Shown one piece after another: positions 24,850-39,000 of a DNA stretch of 64,000 nt. Positions within the stretch are counted from its first letter, which is position 1. Every line of letters starts with the position of its first letter. The stretch is from NCBI RefSeq assembly GCF_022539315.1, contig NC_066315.1, positions 19,443,649 through 19,507,648 on the forward strand, given 5' to 3'. Source of the DNA: Serinus canaria (lineage: Eukaryota > Chordata > Aves > Passeriformes > Fringillidae). Below the pieces are notes generated by a model. The model had not been told where the DNA came from, did not search any database, and saw nothing but the letters and a program-made list of their open reading frames with translations. The translations under genes and the position numbers were made by a program.

Positions 24850-25605
24850 GTGAGGATCCATACATCCCCCTCGGGGTCACTCACCATGCAGGTGCACTCT
24901 CTCCATTTTATTTGGCTGAATAGAACCTGCTCAGATTCACACTTAAGTAGATCCAGAACTGGCCAAACAAGTTAAAAAGCTGCTCTGGACTGCTTTTCAG
25001 TGGGTAGTTTGTGTCTGTTACCAAGTTTCAGCATGGTTTGCCTTCATGCTGTCCTTAAAACAGAGAACTTAAACTTGAGCCTTTGACTTGACCTGGTCCT
25101 AAATTCTCCATAAAATTTCAAACTACAAAAGTTGGGATTAGGTTTTAGGGGATTAGGTCCAGGAGTGGATTTTCTGGATGCTAGGAGAAACTAGCAGAGG
25201 ACCAGGGTCCTCAGTGTGCTGACACTCATCTCCATCTCTGGATCAAGCCTACAATCTCCAGTCAGCTGAATGCCTATTCAGAAAGACAGGCCAACCACTC
25301 TAGATATTTGGCATGAAGGAGAATCTGCCAAATACCTGTGCAAAACACTCTCTTTTTCTCTTCTGTTCTAATGATTTTAAAATCAAGTCTCATTTCAAGT
25401 CTAAATATATAAGATTGAAGCCTTCAGTCATTAGGACCCTTTATGTCTTTCTGCTAAATTAGGTGTCTCTCTTCTAGAATAAATATTTTCACCGGGATTT
25501 CTCTGAAACACAAAATGTCACACTTTTGCTTTTTCATTAATAAGGTAAGCAGATCAAGTGTCTCACTGCAAGAAGCATCACTGTGTCAATATTGCCAACC
25601 TTATT

Positions 25606-25620
25606 AAAAAAAAAAAAAAA
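25606..25620. repeat. Poly-A run of 15
   Basis: Fifteen A bases followed by GAAAGATATAG. No element is recognised upstream. Confidence 0.96.
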
Positions 25621-25940
25621 GAAAGATATAGAGGCAGAAATACTTTCTGAATTTCCAGGAAGTGCCATTATAGTTTCCCTTATGTACTGGTATGTATTAG
25701 AATATTATCACTCTTTTAAAGTAATATAATGTAGTCTGTAACTCTGGCCGTGTAATTTTTTTTAAATGCTTCTAAAAATATTCCCTTTTTGTTTTCAGTA
25801 TAAGTATGAAGTGGAATTTCTGAATATTGCTGGGAAAAAAAATCCAGAAGAATGAAGATTAATCTGGAGCTCACTTTCATCATATATCACCAGTCCTGGC
25901 AGGACATTGATCCTTTTGAACAAGCATTTCCTACTTTAGG

Positions 25941-25995
25941 AAAAAAAACCCCAAACCCAAACCATTAAAAACCCCAAAACTAAGGAAAACAAAAG
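25941..25995. repeat. A/C-rich low-complexity tract
   Basis: A8, then CCCCAAACCCAAACC, then AAAAACCCCAAAAC and further A-rich sequence. It has the same composition and strand as the tract at 15.85 kb. Confidence 0.88.
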
Positions 25996-28119
25996 AATCC
26001 ATTAAAATTAATAAAATCAGAAAATGTCTGTCTATGGATGTTACAATGCACAAATCTGATGCTTAGGAAGAGTGCAGCTTAAAAGGTAATAACTTGCAGA
26101 GTTATATTAATTTCTGCAGTACTGCAACCAATTTACAAATAACAGGGATGCCATCTGTTCTCTAAAGAGCCATGTAAAAAAATGCCTGCTAGCAATCAAG
26201 AGGCTGCACATAAGACAAAATTTCTGCAGTTTTCATTTCTTTTACCTGTTTTGTCTTGTTTTGTTTTGGTTGCTTGGTACAGAAACCACGTAATCACAAA
26301 TACCAGTAGATGGTCTTTCTACTGTTTTTTTAATATTTTAGCCTACTTAGCTTAGATATGTACTTTTTTAATCAGTGTATTTGGTATTCATGACTAATGT
26401 GAATTTGTAGATGAGATCTGAGAGAATTATGTGGATTTAGGTTTAGAGCTTTTCCTATCCTGGCAGACTGATATTAACTGAACATTTATTCTGCTCTGAC
26501 TAATGAATTTTCTCTCTCTGGCCTCTCAATTACTGTTACTTTTCCCTTTCTGTTTTGAACAGTTATGGTACATTAGTGTAAGCACTGCTGCTTTTGGGTT
26601 GTGCTGTTACTGAGACTTTGCTAACATGTGGATGGGAATGCTGTCACAACTATTTCACTGTTACAGATTTTCACAGTCCTAGAGGGCTTAAAGTTAAAAG
26701 AAACTACAGATTTGTTATTGCATTTTGCAATTTGATTGCATTAATGTATTCAGCAACATGCTCAGATCTTTGGAACAAATCTGTGGGCTCTGAATTGTGT
26801 TTGAGAATGATTCTTATGTACACAATACCATTTTGGCACATGACATAATTGCTATCCAGATGAGTCAATAAAGACATAGTACAATCCAAAACAAAGTCAT
26901 ACAGGAGAATGAAATGACACAGGCTGCTATTTTACTTGCTGCCATGCATGCTCTCTTTGGCCAAAACAAGCTTTCCCTAAGAAAGTGGTTCCAGTACACT
27001 ACTACCATAATGCCTTGGAAAGTTTAGCTGAGCTTTGGCAGCAGAGTTATGATGACTATTTTGGTTTCCATTGCAGAAGGTCTATTCAAGACCAAATACT
27101 TTCTTTTAACATGTGCCTGCCCTTGAAAGAGCACACAATCCTCCTGTGGATAGAATAGTGTAAGGATAAGAATGAGTAGGAATTCATCCCTAATTTTAAG
27201 CTATGGGAACAACTGGGCTCCTGCAAAAATCTATACTTGCAAAAAACACTTCCACAGACACTGTGCTAAATCAATCCTCCCTGCCAAAGCCCTTAAAAGC
27301 CTATATCAGTGTGACTAGCAAGATATGATTGCATTTGTCAGTCACACCAAAAACAGGATTTTCCCTTTCCATAGAGAAGAAGTTAAAGACCCATTCCTTA
27401 GGGCAGAAGATAAACCAGAGCAGCATCTTCAAAACAACTACACAGAACAATCCTGACACGAGACACAGACAAAGACAAGGGGCCCTTTGGCCACACTGGC
27501 TTTAAGAAATAGAAATTTGCAATATCATTACTTCCTCTTAGCTGCTGAGAGGTGTCTTTCCTGATTGAAAAAACTGAGCACGTGGAAATTCAAAACTACA
27601 CAAAGAACATGTAAAGAGACTCCACATTCACTTACTGAATGATTTTAACAGCAGAGAATTTTATACTGGGATTTAAAACCAGAGTATCTTACAGCTGCCA
27701 GTAAAATTGCTTCAATATATCTAAGCACAAGCTTGGATTTCCTGGAAATGAACTTTCATTTTGAAGGAATCTTGCTCTTGCTGATGTCTGGTAACAGCCA
27801 GCATTGCACTGTGGTGGGCAGAACTAGAGTTTGATCAATGAGAAAAATTCAGTTGTAAGCAGCAATTAAGTGGATCTGAAATGCATGAAATTGTTCTATT
27901 TTCAGTGTGGAGAAAGCCAGCCACACCAATTGCATTAATTGGATTTAAGTTTTTAAATTTTATTTGTACTGCATGCTGGACATCCTACTTTCTTTCAGTG
28001 ATCTACAAGGTACATGACACCTACACCTAAAAATGGAAATTGAGAATGATTATCCTGTTTCATTTTTGCACGTGTGAGTGTCTGAAAGTTTAAATAGAAA
28101 TGAAAAGTCCTGACTTTTA

Positions 28120-28141
28120 TATAAGAGTTATATAAGAGTTA
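28120..28141. repeat. 11-bp tandem duplication
   Basis: TATAAGAGTTA occurs twice in a row. A partial third match (TTATAAGAGAT) follows at about 28149. Confidence 0.93.
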
Positions 28142-29735
28142 TTTCTGTTTATAAGAGATGGAGAGGACTGGATAGGCACACCCTAGGCTGGAGCTGGGAG
28201 CACATCACAGGCAAAGGAGAGCACAAACCTGGGTTCCTCTGGCAAAGCCAGTGACAGGGGAGATGCAAGGAGATTCCAGAGATCAGAGGCACTCATTTTT
28301 CTCTCCAGTTCCAAAAGTTTGCATACTTTTCAAAGTAAAAAATTGTTCATTTTGGCACTTGAAAATTGGGCTGGGAGAAAAATAGGGACAGCACTAAAAA
28401 ATGAGTCTTGTGGTGATGAAGCTGCAAAAATAAAGATTTGTCTAGGTAAGGCAGAAAATATCTTTGTAAAAATTGGTCTAACAGCAACTGATGCCTCCCA
28501 ACAATTTAAGGTTGGCACCAGGCAAAGATTCTCATTCACACCAACTTAAGCCTCTTTTTTCTGTATCTCTCTCCTTTTCATAAGCTGTGTCCTGCTCCTA
28601 AGGAAATAAAATAAACAGGCAAGAAGCAGGCTCAGTGTCACAAGACTGCAGGTCACACTGGCACAGCAAAGATAAAGCATCTCTACTGCAAGAGTAGATG
28701 TGGTCTCCAGGTGAGAAACTCTCTGCAAGCCTGGTCCAAAGCAGCATGAATGATCATGACAGTGACCACCACCTCCTGCCTAACCTCTCCGTGCCAAGGC
28801 CATTTCTCTGTTGCTTTTCCTCTTTTCCTCACAGGGCTGTATAATCTGTGTAGTGAGGCAGGATGCTGTCACCATGAAACCTCCATGGCAGACATCCCTG
28901 TGAAAACAAGGCAGTGCCCTGTCGTCATGTGGGTACTTTTCCTCACCACCCCTTAGAAGATGAGGGGATAAGCACTGTGCAAACCCATGTTCTGTTTCAC
29001 ATGGCCTGACAGCAATGGGATAAGAGTCTGTGGAGCACAGAAAAGCTGCACACAAGTGCAAATACTAACACACACAAAACCTACCCATGACCATTACTAC
29101 TAGAAGTACTGTGGGGGCACACTGCTCCTATGGCTAGGCACAGGTTCATGTGCCAGCCTTGCCCCACTTACTGCTCTGTTCTTCAAGCTCCAACCTTCTA
29201 CTCTGGGACTGGAGCAGAGTCCCAGTCCTCCAGCTACTGGTTTGGAGAAAGAAGCAGCCAATGTTGACATCATGATCTAATGTTGTATTCAAGTCTTGGG
29301 CAATTCCTAGGGAAGAGCAAGGAACATGATCTTCTCTGGAACTGGCTCCACTGCAAAACCATCCATTACCTCTGAAGAAAACTCAGGAAGGGAATTTTGC
29401 TTTTACAGGTATCAGATGGGTCCTGTAGAAGTCAAATATAGTTTTACTACTGATTTGTTTGAAACACTTTAACTCCATGGCTCATTTCAATGAGATTGTT
29501 GTTTTTTATGCTCCTTCCTCCCTTGGTTAGGGTGCACCTGATGGACTAATGAGGAAGAAAGAATCTGCTTCTGTTTCTCTTTGAAGTACATAATCCAAAA
29601 CAGATGCTGATACTTTTAATGAGTGAAAAAAAAATATTTATCTCTCTGACTACAGCCAAGCTTTAATGTGAACCCTCTCTGTGACGACCTCAAAGAAAGT
29701 ACTTCAAAAATCACTAGAACCCAGAAAAAGTGAAA

Positions 29736-29757
29736 TTTCTGAAATATTTCTGAAATA
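29736..29757. repeat. 11-bp tandem duplication
   Basis: TTTCTGAAATA occurs twice in a row, and a related TTTCTGATAG follows shortly after. Confidence 0.92.
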
Positions 29758-29987
29758 TCAGATTTCTGATAGTAACTGTCATTTGTAATATGCCATGGAG
29801 CCATCATAATTTATCACAGCATACCAAAAACTTGTGAGTTCATTGGCAGGCTACAAAAATACCTCCTTACCACTCATGTAGCTACTTGGTTGTAGTAGTA
29901 AATAATCTATATTGAAACCATGGGTTCACTAGAAACAAAAGCAAGCACATTTCAAGGCAGCTGTGTAGCTTTTGTGTTCTCTTTCAT

Positions 29988-30060
29988 GAAAGAGAGGAAA
30001 AAGTAAAGAGAGGAAAGAGGAAAAACGAAAAGTGAAAATAAAGTGAAATAAAGTGAAAGA
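29988..30060. repeat. Purine-rich tract with 10-bp repeat ATAAAGTGAA
   Basis: About 72 bases are mostly A and G, ending in two exact copies of ATAAAGTGAA (30038-30057) preceded by a similar AAAAGTGAAA. It is low-complexity sequence. Confidence 0.88.
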
Positions 30061-32128
30061 TTGTAAACTTACCAATTTACAGTTTAATGAATGGTGAAAT
30101 AGTTTGTTGAACATCAACAAGGTTTTAAAAGTACCCTGAAGGACTAAATGGAAGTTCAATAGTGAGTTAAGACTATAACATGCTTCACTAACCAAGATAA
30201 ATCAACAAATCAGGGATCTGTATTTGAAAAATGGAAATCTGCTGTTTTCTGCTAAATGCTGAAATAATCTGTATTGTGAATCAATATTATTCCTTTTTCA
30301 ATACCACAGAAAAAAAGTAACTCATTATTCACTTGTTCTCCCTGTCCTTGCAAAGCTGTTAACCCCCACAAAGATGCTAGTGAGTTGAGAAAACCAGGAA
30401 GGAACAAGAGCAAATGGCACAAAAGATCATTTCATTTGCTTGACTAGGCACATTAATGAATTCCACTTAGACTGGAAAAATACAGAGAGCACCACAGCAC
30501 CATACATTGCTTTAGCTTGAGTGATTCAGAGTCTATGTCATTAAAATGTACAGTAAACTCTAATTAAGCAATTAGACATGAAAGAGCATAGGCTGAGCTG
30601 AAATAATGTTAGACCCCCAAATGCCTTGTTTGTTTTATGCCTATAGCAGTTTCAGCTTCAACTCTATTTCAAAATGACATATGCCCTGTCAGAGCTGTCT
30701 AACTGTGGTTATAAAAAGCTACCTCGTTTTCTTTCCTACCAAAAGGCAATTCAAAGTATTTTGTTCTTGCACCCTTGTATAAATCCTTTCAATCCCTGTT
30801 AACACGTTTGCTGCTCATAGAAGCTGCCTTCCAAAAAGTGTGATGATGGCTAAGAGGCAGGAAATAAAGGGCAAAGATAGGAAAGCTTTCTTTAGCATGA
30901 AAATAAATAATAATTTAGCCTCCAGAATAGTTTTAGTATAGTCCAAAAAGGGTACCAACATGAAAAATTATTTTAATTAGGACTGCAGGTAATTGTAAAA
31001 CCTTATTGGAAGAGACAGATTCTCTGCACCTCAGATCAGCATGCAAAATGGATAAATATGGAACTTTGATGAAGGATATAAACAAAGACATGATAAGGTA
31101 AATTAAACTATAAGGGGCAGTTATGATTATATCTCATTTTTACAGCTTTTCCAATAATTTCTTGCTATTAAAAAATTCCAGGTCTCACAAAGACTCAGTG
31201 ATGAAGTCTAACCTATAGGCAGCAGCAAAGTGAACAGGGGAATACATTTTAGTAAAAGAAAGGACTGATCAATAAAGGAATCTTACAACAAAGGACTTCT
31301 CAGATGAGAGTTCAAAAACAAACACCCAAAAAGTCCTACAGAGTTTAGAACAATCTGTCACAGGGGGATCTTGAAACACTAGCTTTAACATTTTAATTTG
31401 TGTATTAACTTTTTTTTAGGATCCTATGTTGTATCCTAAAGGATATTTCTTTTGGCAGAAACAGAAGTATGTATTGTAAAAACTCTTATTTCAGAACAAC
31501 TACTAATCAGCAAGGTACACTTCCACTTCTATTATCCAACAGGACAAGATATATGCCTAACATATACAAAACAAGCACAGATCTGTAGCTTTTATTTCTT
31601 CATTCTCCATTTTTTCAAGCAGACAGTGGGTATTTCAGGCATTAAAACAACATATTAAAACAGGCACTAAAGACTTAAAAAGTAATGAATAAGATGTGAT
31701 TTAGGGGAAAAAAAATCCAAACCAACCAACCTCAACAAATTTTAAAATTAGAAAAAACAGGTCTGTAAGGTGCAAAATAAAGGCTTCACATCTGAAGCAG
31801 CTGCTACAAAACACCAAAAGAGTAAAAATCTAGAAAAACTGAACACTGGCCTGATTAAATGCCACAAATTTTACTGTATGAGGCTGTCTCTCAGTTTTCA
31901 GCATTTACTTCTGATCAGAGGCAGTTTAAGACCTTCCTCCACACTCAGACAACACAGGGAGCTCATGACAGCAAAAGCAAACAGGGTCGGTGAGGTATCA
32001 AAATCCTCCCTCCTCTCTGCATAGCAGGAAAAATGTCTGTGCAGGCTCCAAGACAGAACTTAGCTCCCAACAAAGCAGCTGTCAGGGAAAGCCCATGAAC
32101 CTGAACCTTTCTACCCTTTTTTGTAGCC

Positions 32129-32156
<28 letters not shown>
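32129..32156. repeat. (CA)14 dinucleotide microsatellite
   Basis: 28 bases of perfect CA repeat, flanked by GTAGCC on the left and AACTTC on the right. The cysteine-valine run in a minus-strand open frame here is an artefact of the repeat. Confidence 0.98.
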
Positions 32157-32160
<4 letters not shown>

Positions 32161-33200
32161 TCTTCAAACAGGTTATTCATTATTCTATGGGGAGTCTTCC
32201 AGAGCTGCTCTAACCTCTGTGCAGAGTAAACTCCACAGTGAGGAAATCAGTATTAGTATTAGACATTTGTGAGATCATGACATACTTTAGAGACAGTGAA
32301 CTCCCATTTTTTTTCTGCCCCAGTGACTGTCTAGTTATGTTCCTGCCAAAAATTTGTTTTTCTCTTTCCATGTTTTCTGTTCTTCCTTTTTAAATTAAAA
32401 TCACATTTGAGACAAAGATTTAACACGGCTGAGTTTTCAGGCTGGTATTGAGAACAGTAATTTACCCATTTGAGCTCTCAAATTCAATTTTGTTTATTTC
32501 CTCCAAAATTTTTGTCATATTTCTTCCAAGTAATTTTGGGGGAAAAAAAAGAAAAAAATGAAGTATTGAATATTTTATATTTGGATTTTCGCATAAATAA
32601 GTCCGTCAGCAAAACCACAAAGTTCAGTTTGAAAATATCTTTCCAAAATAAAGACAAGAAAATAAATGTGAAGGTTACGAAAGCACTTGGCTCACCAGAC
32701 TTGCAGACTCATGTCCTCTGTTTTTCAGAACAGGAGGAATGTGGATAGTGGCCAGGACATTTGTCAGACAAACTCCATCAACAACCATAACTCAGTGAGC
32801 CACATGTGTGCAATCTAATAATCCTGGCAGATGAATATTATGTAACATTGAAGTTGGTGGACTTGCTGTACTGAAGAATTTACCTGTGCCTAATCATGAT
32901 TTGTTTATTGTGGGAAAAGACACAGTTATGGGATTGGTACAGTAGGATAAACCATTTCATTTATTTTAAATTTTTTTTTCTTCTTTTTTTAAATTTATTT
33001 TAACAAGACAAATATTAATCACCAAAAGCAGCAGAAAGAATAAGAGACTAAAAAGTATTATATTTAATAAGCAAAAATATGGGAGCCAGTGTGATTTTTC
33101 ATAGAGATATAAAAGGTCATCAGTACATGACATAACATATCAAAAACCCCCTAGAATTGTTATTCAGAGATTATTTACCTCTGAGGGTCTTGCAGTCTAT

Positions 33201-33236
33201 GACCATGGCTCAGATCATGGCTCAGACCATGACTGA
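33201..33236. repeat. 12-bp minisatellite, three copies
   Basis: GACCATGGCTCA, GATCATGGCTCA and GACCATGACTGA lie head to tail; copy 2 differs from copy 1 by one base and copy 3 by two. Because the period is a multiple of three, it makes a repeated M-A-Q peptide in a 92-codon plus-strand frame (33157-33435). I do not believe that frame is a gene. Confidence 0.95.
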
Positions 33237-33912
33237 TCTTGTGATTCCTCTTTCCCTAAAGTCTAGCTGGATTTCTTTTGTTGTGACTTGTGTCCATTTC
33301 TGCTTGTCCTATCACCTTTCATTTTTAGCTGCAGACACATGTGAGATCTTCCCTCATCCTTTTTTCTTAGAATTCAACAATCCCACTCCCATCATCCTCC
33401 TTTCACCTTTTCCTTCTTTTTTTCTTCCAATATAAGCTCTTTACCAATAAACCTTCATACAGAATGGCTCTTGAAAGGTAGGAAAAGTAAATGCAAACTT
33501 ACCTAATTCCTGAGCATGCTTTATTTCTGAATACACAGTGAAACTACTTATAAGAGACAACTCATCTGAATGAGTGCACAGAGCTCATCCATTATTTAAT
33601 GCCAGCACCTCTCTTATGCAGTTTCCAGAGCTAGGTGACAGGCAGAGGCTCAGGAAGCAGATATTTTCATGGCCCAGAACCTAACCTGACAAGACCACTG
33701 AACAGAATTTTCAGGCCACTGTCACCAGGGCCACTCTTCTCTCTTTCTTCCTTCTGCTCACATATCCCTTTTGTTGACTAACTTCAGCCTGTAATACAGA
33801 ACCTATCACTGCAAGATTTTCGAATCAGGTAAAAATCTAGACATCAGAATTTCTCAAAAGCACAGTCTGACACACTGAACAAACAGAATTTCATTACTGC
33901 TCTCTGCACATT

Positions 33913-33951
33913 AAAAAAATTTAAAAAAAAAAAAAACCTCAAAAAAAAAAA
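33913..33951. repeat. A-rich low-complexity tract
   Basis: Three A-runs (7, 14 and 11 bases) are separated by TTT and CCTC. The phenylalanine-rich minus-strand open frame across it is an artefact. Confidence 0.93.
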
Positions 33952-36058
33952 TTCACCCAAGAAGAAACCCCCAATTCCTGTTTTGACTGGACAGATCATC
34001 CTGCACATAAAATTAGCACCCCATATATAAGCCTGTCTACTATGGTTCTCTAGTAGGAGTGTGCACAGTAAGTCCCTGTTTGCCACAATCCTCTACAGCC
34101 TATGCTTTAGGCAGAGAATGAAGGATAAGAATGTGTGAGAGCAATGGAACTGCACTAATACAGCCTTGGCTAATGAAGGAGAAACCTCTCCCTTCCACCC
34201 AGGTGGTAAATATTTGCTTGCACATATGACTAAGCACATCTCCAGAGGTGTTCTGACTTCCAGGTATGTTCAAAGGCACCCATTCTTCCCTACCTTAAAG
34301 CTCACTGTGTAATTCATAGAAACAAGGGAAAGGTAAAATGTCATAAAGTCATACATTATTTTAAGAGGTGTTCAAGTAACCTGAGCTATACACCAGCTGC
34401 AGATTTGGTACCATCCTGTCATGATACTGGCTCCCACAGTAGGTTCAGGGACCTATCAAGGTCTCCTCTCAACAAAGGCAAAACTCAGTTTTGCCGTATC
34501 AGTAATAAAAACCCTGTTGCTGGAGTCCAAATGCTCGGCTTGGAGGACTGGGATAAAGGGCAGCAACCACAGGGAGCTGGGCTTTGTCCTCCCACTGCCT
34601 GTTGTGTGATGCAGCAGATCTCCAGCTCCTCCTTGCCTGTGGGATGGGCCAAGTGGAGAGCACAGCCATTCTTTTTGAATCCTGCTGCCCTGGTGCAGTC
34701 TGCTACCAAAGCAAACCCCACTGTAACAAACTGATCAGGTTTTCTTTCTTTAGTATGGAAGATACAATGATGTTCACCATTTTTTCCCTCTTAACCACGT
34801 CTTTCTCAGTACTAAGTGATACTTGGTATACATTTTATCACACATTATACATTTTGGTTAAAATCATAAGATTCATTTGTGCTTCTCTATGACATTCCCT
34901 AAACTGTACTCTCACTCTGAGAAGCCTGTGAACAGCATAAAACAGAGAAAGGTCCTGCCCCAAACTTTAAATGCTTTGGCATAAACTCCTTGCACATTTT
35001 AGGCAGAAGGCAAAACAAGCATGTGCTCCTCAGTAAACAAGTGATACCTGCTATGAACCAAGCTGCACTGACATGCACAAAGAGCATAGGAATTCTACCA
35101 TCAAGTCTATTACAGAAGTGCTCAGCCTTACCTACATTGATTTCTTTAGCAATTTTTTAGCAATTGCTTTTTAATGGCATTTATTAAATGCCCCTGTTTT
35201 ATTTAAAAGACAGAACTGGACAGACATTAAGGTGAGATTTTAATCTTTAAGTCACATATAATGCTTGCTATGTGCAGCTTGTCACATGAGCATGGAAGCA
35301 CACAGGTAGCTGCATCCAGCAGCAGCTAACTTGGCAGTCCCAGAAGAAAAACACAGCTGAACTCCTCCTGCCACAATAAATGGTGGCAGCAAAAGGAGTT
35401 TACCCCTCACTGTAAGACAATAGCAGCTCAAAATGAAAATATAAACTTTGCATTTTTGAAACCCTGAGAGATTTTCAGTGTGTTAAGAGAAATATGGCAT
35501 CTTTATGCCAGATTTTGACTTCTCTACAAACCAAATATTTGTCTTTATACCCAAACCACTGCAATAAAATATTTGAGATTTGTGTCATTTCACCTTGTAA
35601 TAAAGGATGACTCTAAGAACATGAGAAAGCTGATTAGTCTGCTAAGATAACTACAAAAATAGAGGTAGACTGGATACAAAAACACACTCTTAGGTGTTCT
35701 TGAAATATTCCAGAGAAAATATTATAAAATTTAGTATTATGTTATGAATTTTGCACCAGGCTTTTCTCTATTTCTCATGAGAACCCAGCTCAGTGTAGAT
35801 ACTTTATGCTAGTTCTGGATCAGCTAATTAACTGAATTTAGTTTGCAATTTGTGGTTTGTGGGTCTGAAGTTCTATGAACTCCATCCAAATGGCTCTCAA
35901 TGGGTAATTAAAAAAGAAAACTTGTAAAATAAGATTAGTTGCACAATCAGTCAGCAGTCATTAGAAAAAAACATAGTAGCCCATAAATTTATGGTGTTAA
36001 AAATCTCCAGTTTATTTGGCCTTCATTGTGCATCAGGTAGATGAGTAGAATTATTTAA

Positions 36059-36086
36059 AAACAAACAAACAAACAAACAAAACAAA
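36059..36086. repeat. (AAAC)n microsatellite
   Basis: About six to seven copies of AAAC with a slightly imperfect right end (AAAACAAAGG). There is no adjacent retroposon that I can identify. Confidence 0.95.
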
Positions 36087-39000
36087 GGAGAGAAATGCAA
36101 TTCACCTATTTACAGCACTGCTTCTGAAGACATGCTGATATCCCCCTCACTGCTTCACTGCAATATGACCAACTTTTGTTATTTGCTACAATGCAGAGGA
36201 AGATCTCATGCAAGAATTTGAGGACATTCACATAGCAGCATTTTTGCTCACCTTTCTTCTCACCACCTTCTGAGAATTTGGCTCCTCTTCAAATAAAAAC
36301 CATAAAAATAGCACTACTATAAATAAAGAGGGGGCAAAATCAAAGCAAGACTATTAAATTCTAGCAATTTCTTTTTGGGGTAAACCAGAGCCATGTCAGA
36401 CTGCTGACAATGTAAGTACATAGACAGGCCTGGAGTTAGAATGGAGGAAACAAGCACTCCTGCCTTCTAGAGTAGACAGAAACATAATCTTCTTTTATTA
36501 ATAGGTCAGGTTTCCCTGTACTCATCACAACTGGAGCAATAAAATTTCATACTGTGAACAATCACACATTGGATATTCCTAATTATAATCTGAAAGTTCA
36601 GAGCTACTTCATTCCTTAATTAAATATTCTCCTAATGCCTTTAAGTTATCACTGGCTGGTAGTATTCTCATAGTTCATATACATCAGTTTGAGAGGTCTG
36701 AACTATCTGTCTTAAATGAGTTGTCATGTAATTATAAAAGCAACAAGACCATTGATCATCCAATATATTTACCAAGGAACTGTGAGCAACGCAATTCCAC
36801 AGAAGACAATATTGAAAGAAGAAGCTGAGCAGACAGCAGGCTAGACATGAGTGCAAACCAAAAACTTTCAATTTGCACCTGGACTTGTTATTTTCCACAG
36901 ATTACACTCATTCAAAGCTTCCATCCAATCAAGGCAATCAGAGAATTGATAGAAAACAAAAAGGATGCAGTGACAGGACTCCTACATGATACTGGAGAAA
37001 TCCAAAGGCCAGTTTTTCTTTTCACATTGATTAATATCTCAAAGCAATTCTTTCAATATAGGGAGGGCTTCAACAAATGCTCATTTTGATTGCAAATCAC
37101 TTTAGAAACCTCTGAAATATAAAATGGGTAAATGAAATTGCAGAAGCCAGGACTTTGTTTCTCCCACTTGTGGCGGAGGAGTTTCACAGTGACACTGAGG
37201 GCAAATGTCAGTGTTCCTGCATGCAGAACATTCTGTGCATTATTAACACTTTGCAAATGCCCAGCTGATTAAGAGGTCACTACCACAATTGCTTATTCAC
37301 AGAAATAATTGCTATTCAGATAAGAAAGCCTAATGAGAACAATGGGTCTAATAAGATGCTCACAACAAGTAATGACAGAGCAAGATTCTGCTTCAGATGA
37401 GAAGCTAAAAACAATCAAAAGAAGTCTGGCCTATTCTCTGCTTTCAAGAATAGTGAGAAGCAGGAAAGTTAACCCTTAGTTTTAGGTCAGGTGCTTCCTT
37501 GATCATATTTAGTGTTGTGTTGTGCAAGAAATATTCATGACTTAGTTAAGCTGTAGGTGGACAACACTCCCTGAAAAATTTAGCAATTTCTACCAAACAC
37601 AAATGACACAATAATAAAACAAAATTTTATGTCCTTTTCATATTTAAATTATCTGATGGCAAAATGTGACAATATCTTTAAAAATAAACCTTTTTTTTCC
37701 TTTTACACTACACAATAACAAGAAATGAGTCACAAAAACAAGATATGCCATGGGATTATAACCATGTCCTTTTGCATTTTGCAATATTGGAAATAAGAAT
37801 TAATACTGCAATGCTTCAATCCTATTACTCACTGCTATTTTAACAAGTGCTTTAACAGAGTGCTCAGCAAAGATAGTTGACTTGTGGCTTCCAAACCAGA
37901 GTTCTCTTGTGCTGGTTACAAAGCAGGTATCTTTCTGGTGTATGGTTGGCAATATAAACAATCAGCCACAAAACCAACAGAGGATATCAGGGGGAGCTGC
38001 TGAGACTGGGTTTGCAGGGTTACACAAAGCACAGCAGCTCTCCCCAACCAGCCAAGTCCCTAGCACACCATGATGCAGCATCAGCCTCAAAACTGCTGGT
38101 TGCCTTCGGGCTACACACGGGCTTTATCCTCCTCTTGCCTCCCTGAATCAAATGCTGTGCAACTTGGGGCCACATAAAGGTTTTCTTGGGTATCATAGGG
38201 CCAGAAGCAATCTGAAATATATCAATCATTGGGATTGAGAAATGACATTTCTGTAAAGCTCTTTTAACATTAAACTTTAATTCATGGACACATATGTCTT
38301 GGTCTACAACTCAAGACAGGTGATGAGTGTTAAGTTTGAAACAAGATGTCTTCAACAAGGTGATCAGTTGCATAATTTAGCCAGTAAAGTTCTGGCATAA
38401 TCTTTGCCAGATCCACAGGAATAATTACTATTGATGTCACTGAGATCAAAACACACACAGAAAAGTAAATGGGAAAAAAAAATTTCACAAAATCACAGAA
38501 TATTTATCATATTCTTCTGAATATGTAGATTCCACACAGCAGTCATGGATTTTATTTTTCATAGTCTATGCCATGTTAATATCCATATTTTTCTGCCTCT
38601 AGGTGTAGCATTTGGCAGTAAGCCAATAAACTGTGAAGTACAAAGAAAAAAGCAAAACAAAAGCATGCTCAGAGTCTCTACAATCAGCAGTGAAGACTTT
38701 GCCAGATGGAGCAAATGATATGGCCAATGAAGGTGCAGAAGGTGAAAAAATTAATCTAAGGGAATTAACAGGATGCCTGACACCAGAGTGCTCCCCAAAA
38801 TCTCTTGTGTCAGCTTCAGCTGTCCATGCAGAGTCAAGTTCACATGGTGGATATGCACTAATTATGTGTCTCCCTCTGCAGTTACTGAATTTATTGATTG
38901 TTTTTACTGTTCTCATTTAATTTCTTTTCCACTATTTAGTAATGCCAAGAAGTGGCCAAACACTTTGAATTGCAAATCACAGCTGCAAAAACCCAAACAT

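Larger units (their letters stand above)
24850..32128. other. Non-coding, unique, no gene seen
   Basis: The 7.3 kb between the GC-rich segment and the (CA)14 array holds only the small repeats listed separately. Open frames reach at most 93 codons and lack domains. A T/G-rich stretch (about 26250-26278) is the reverse-strand counterpart of the AAAAC arrays. Confidence 0.68.
32157..36058. other. Non-coding, no gene seen
   Basis: It contains the 33201 minisatellite and an A-rich tract. Overlapping open frames at 34405-34892 (62 to 109 codons, three frames and both strands) coincide with a locally GC-richer stretch; none has a recognised domain. Confidence 0.66.

Noticed and set aside
25134..25160. 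Interstitial telomere-like words (GGATTAGGTTTTAGGGGATT)
   Set aside because: Only two or three degenerate TTAGGG-like units over 27 bases, not enough for a telomeric repeat.
31963..32157. Open frame starting with a cysteine-valine repeat
   Set aside because: It is the translation of the (CA)14 array.
38480..38500. AAAATCACAGAAT resembling an inverted CR1 end
   Set aside because: The match is about 15 bases and the expected CR1 sequence does not follow.
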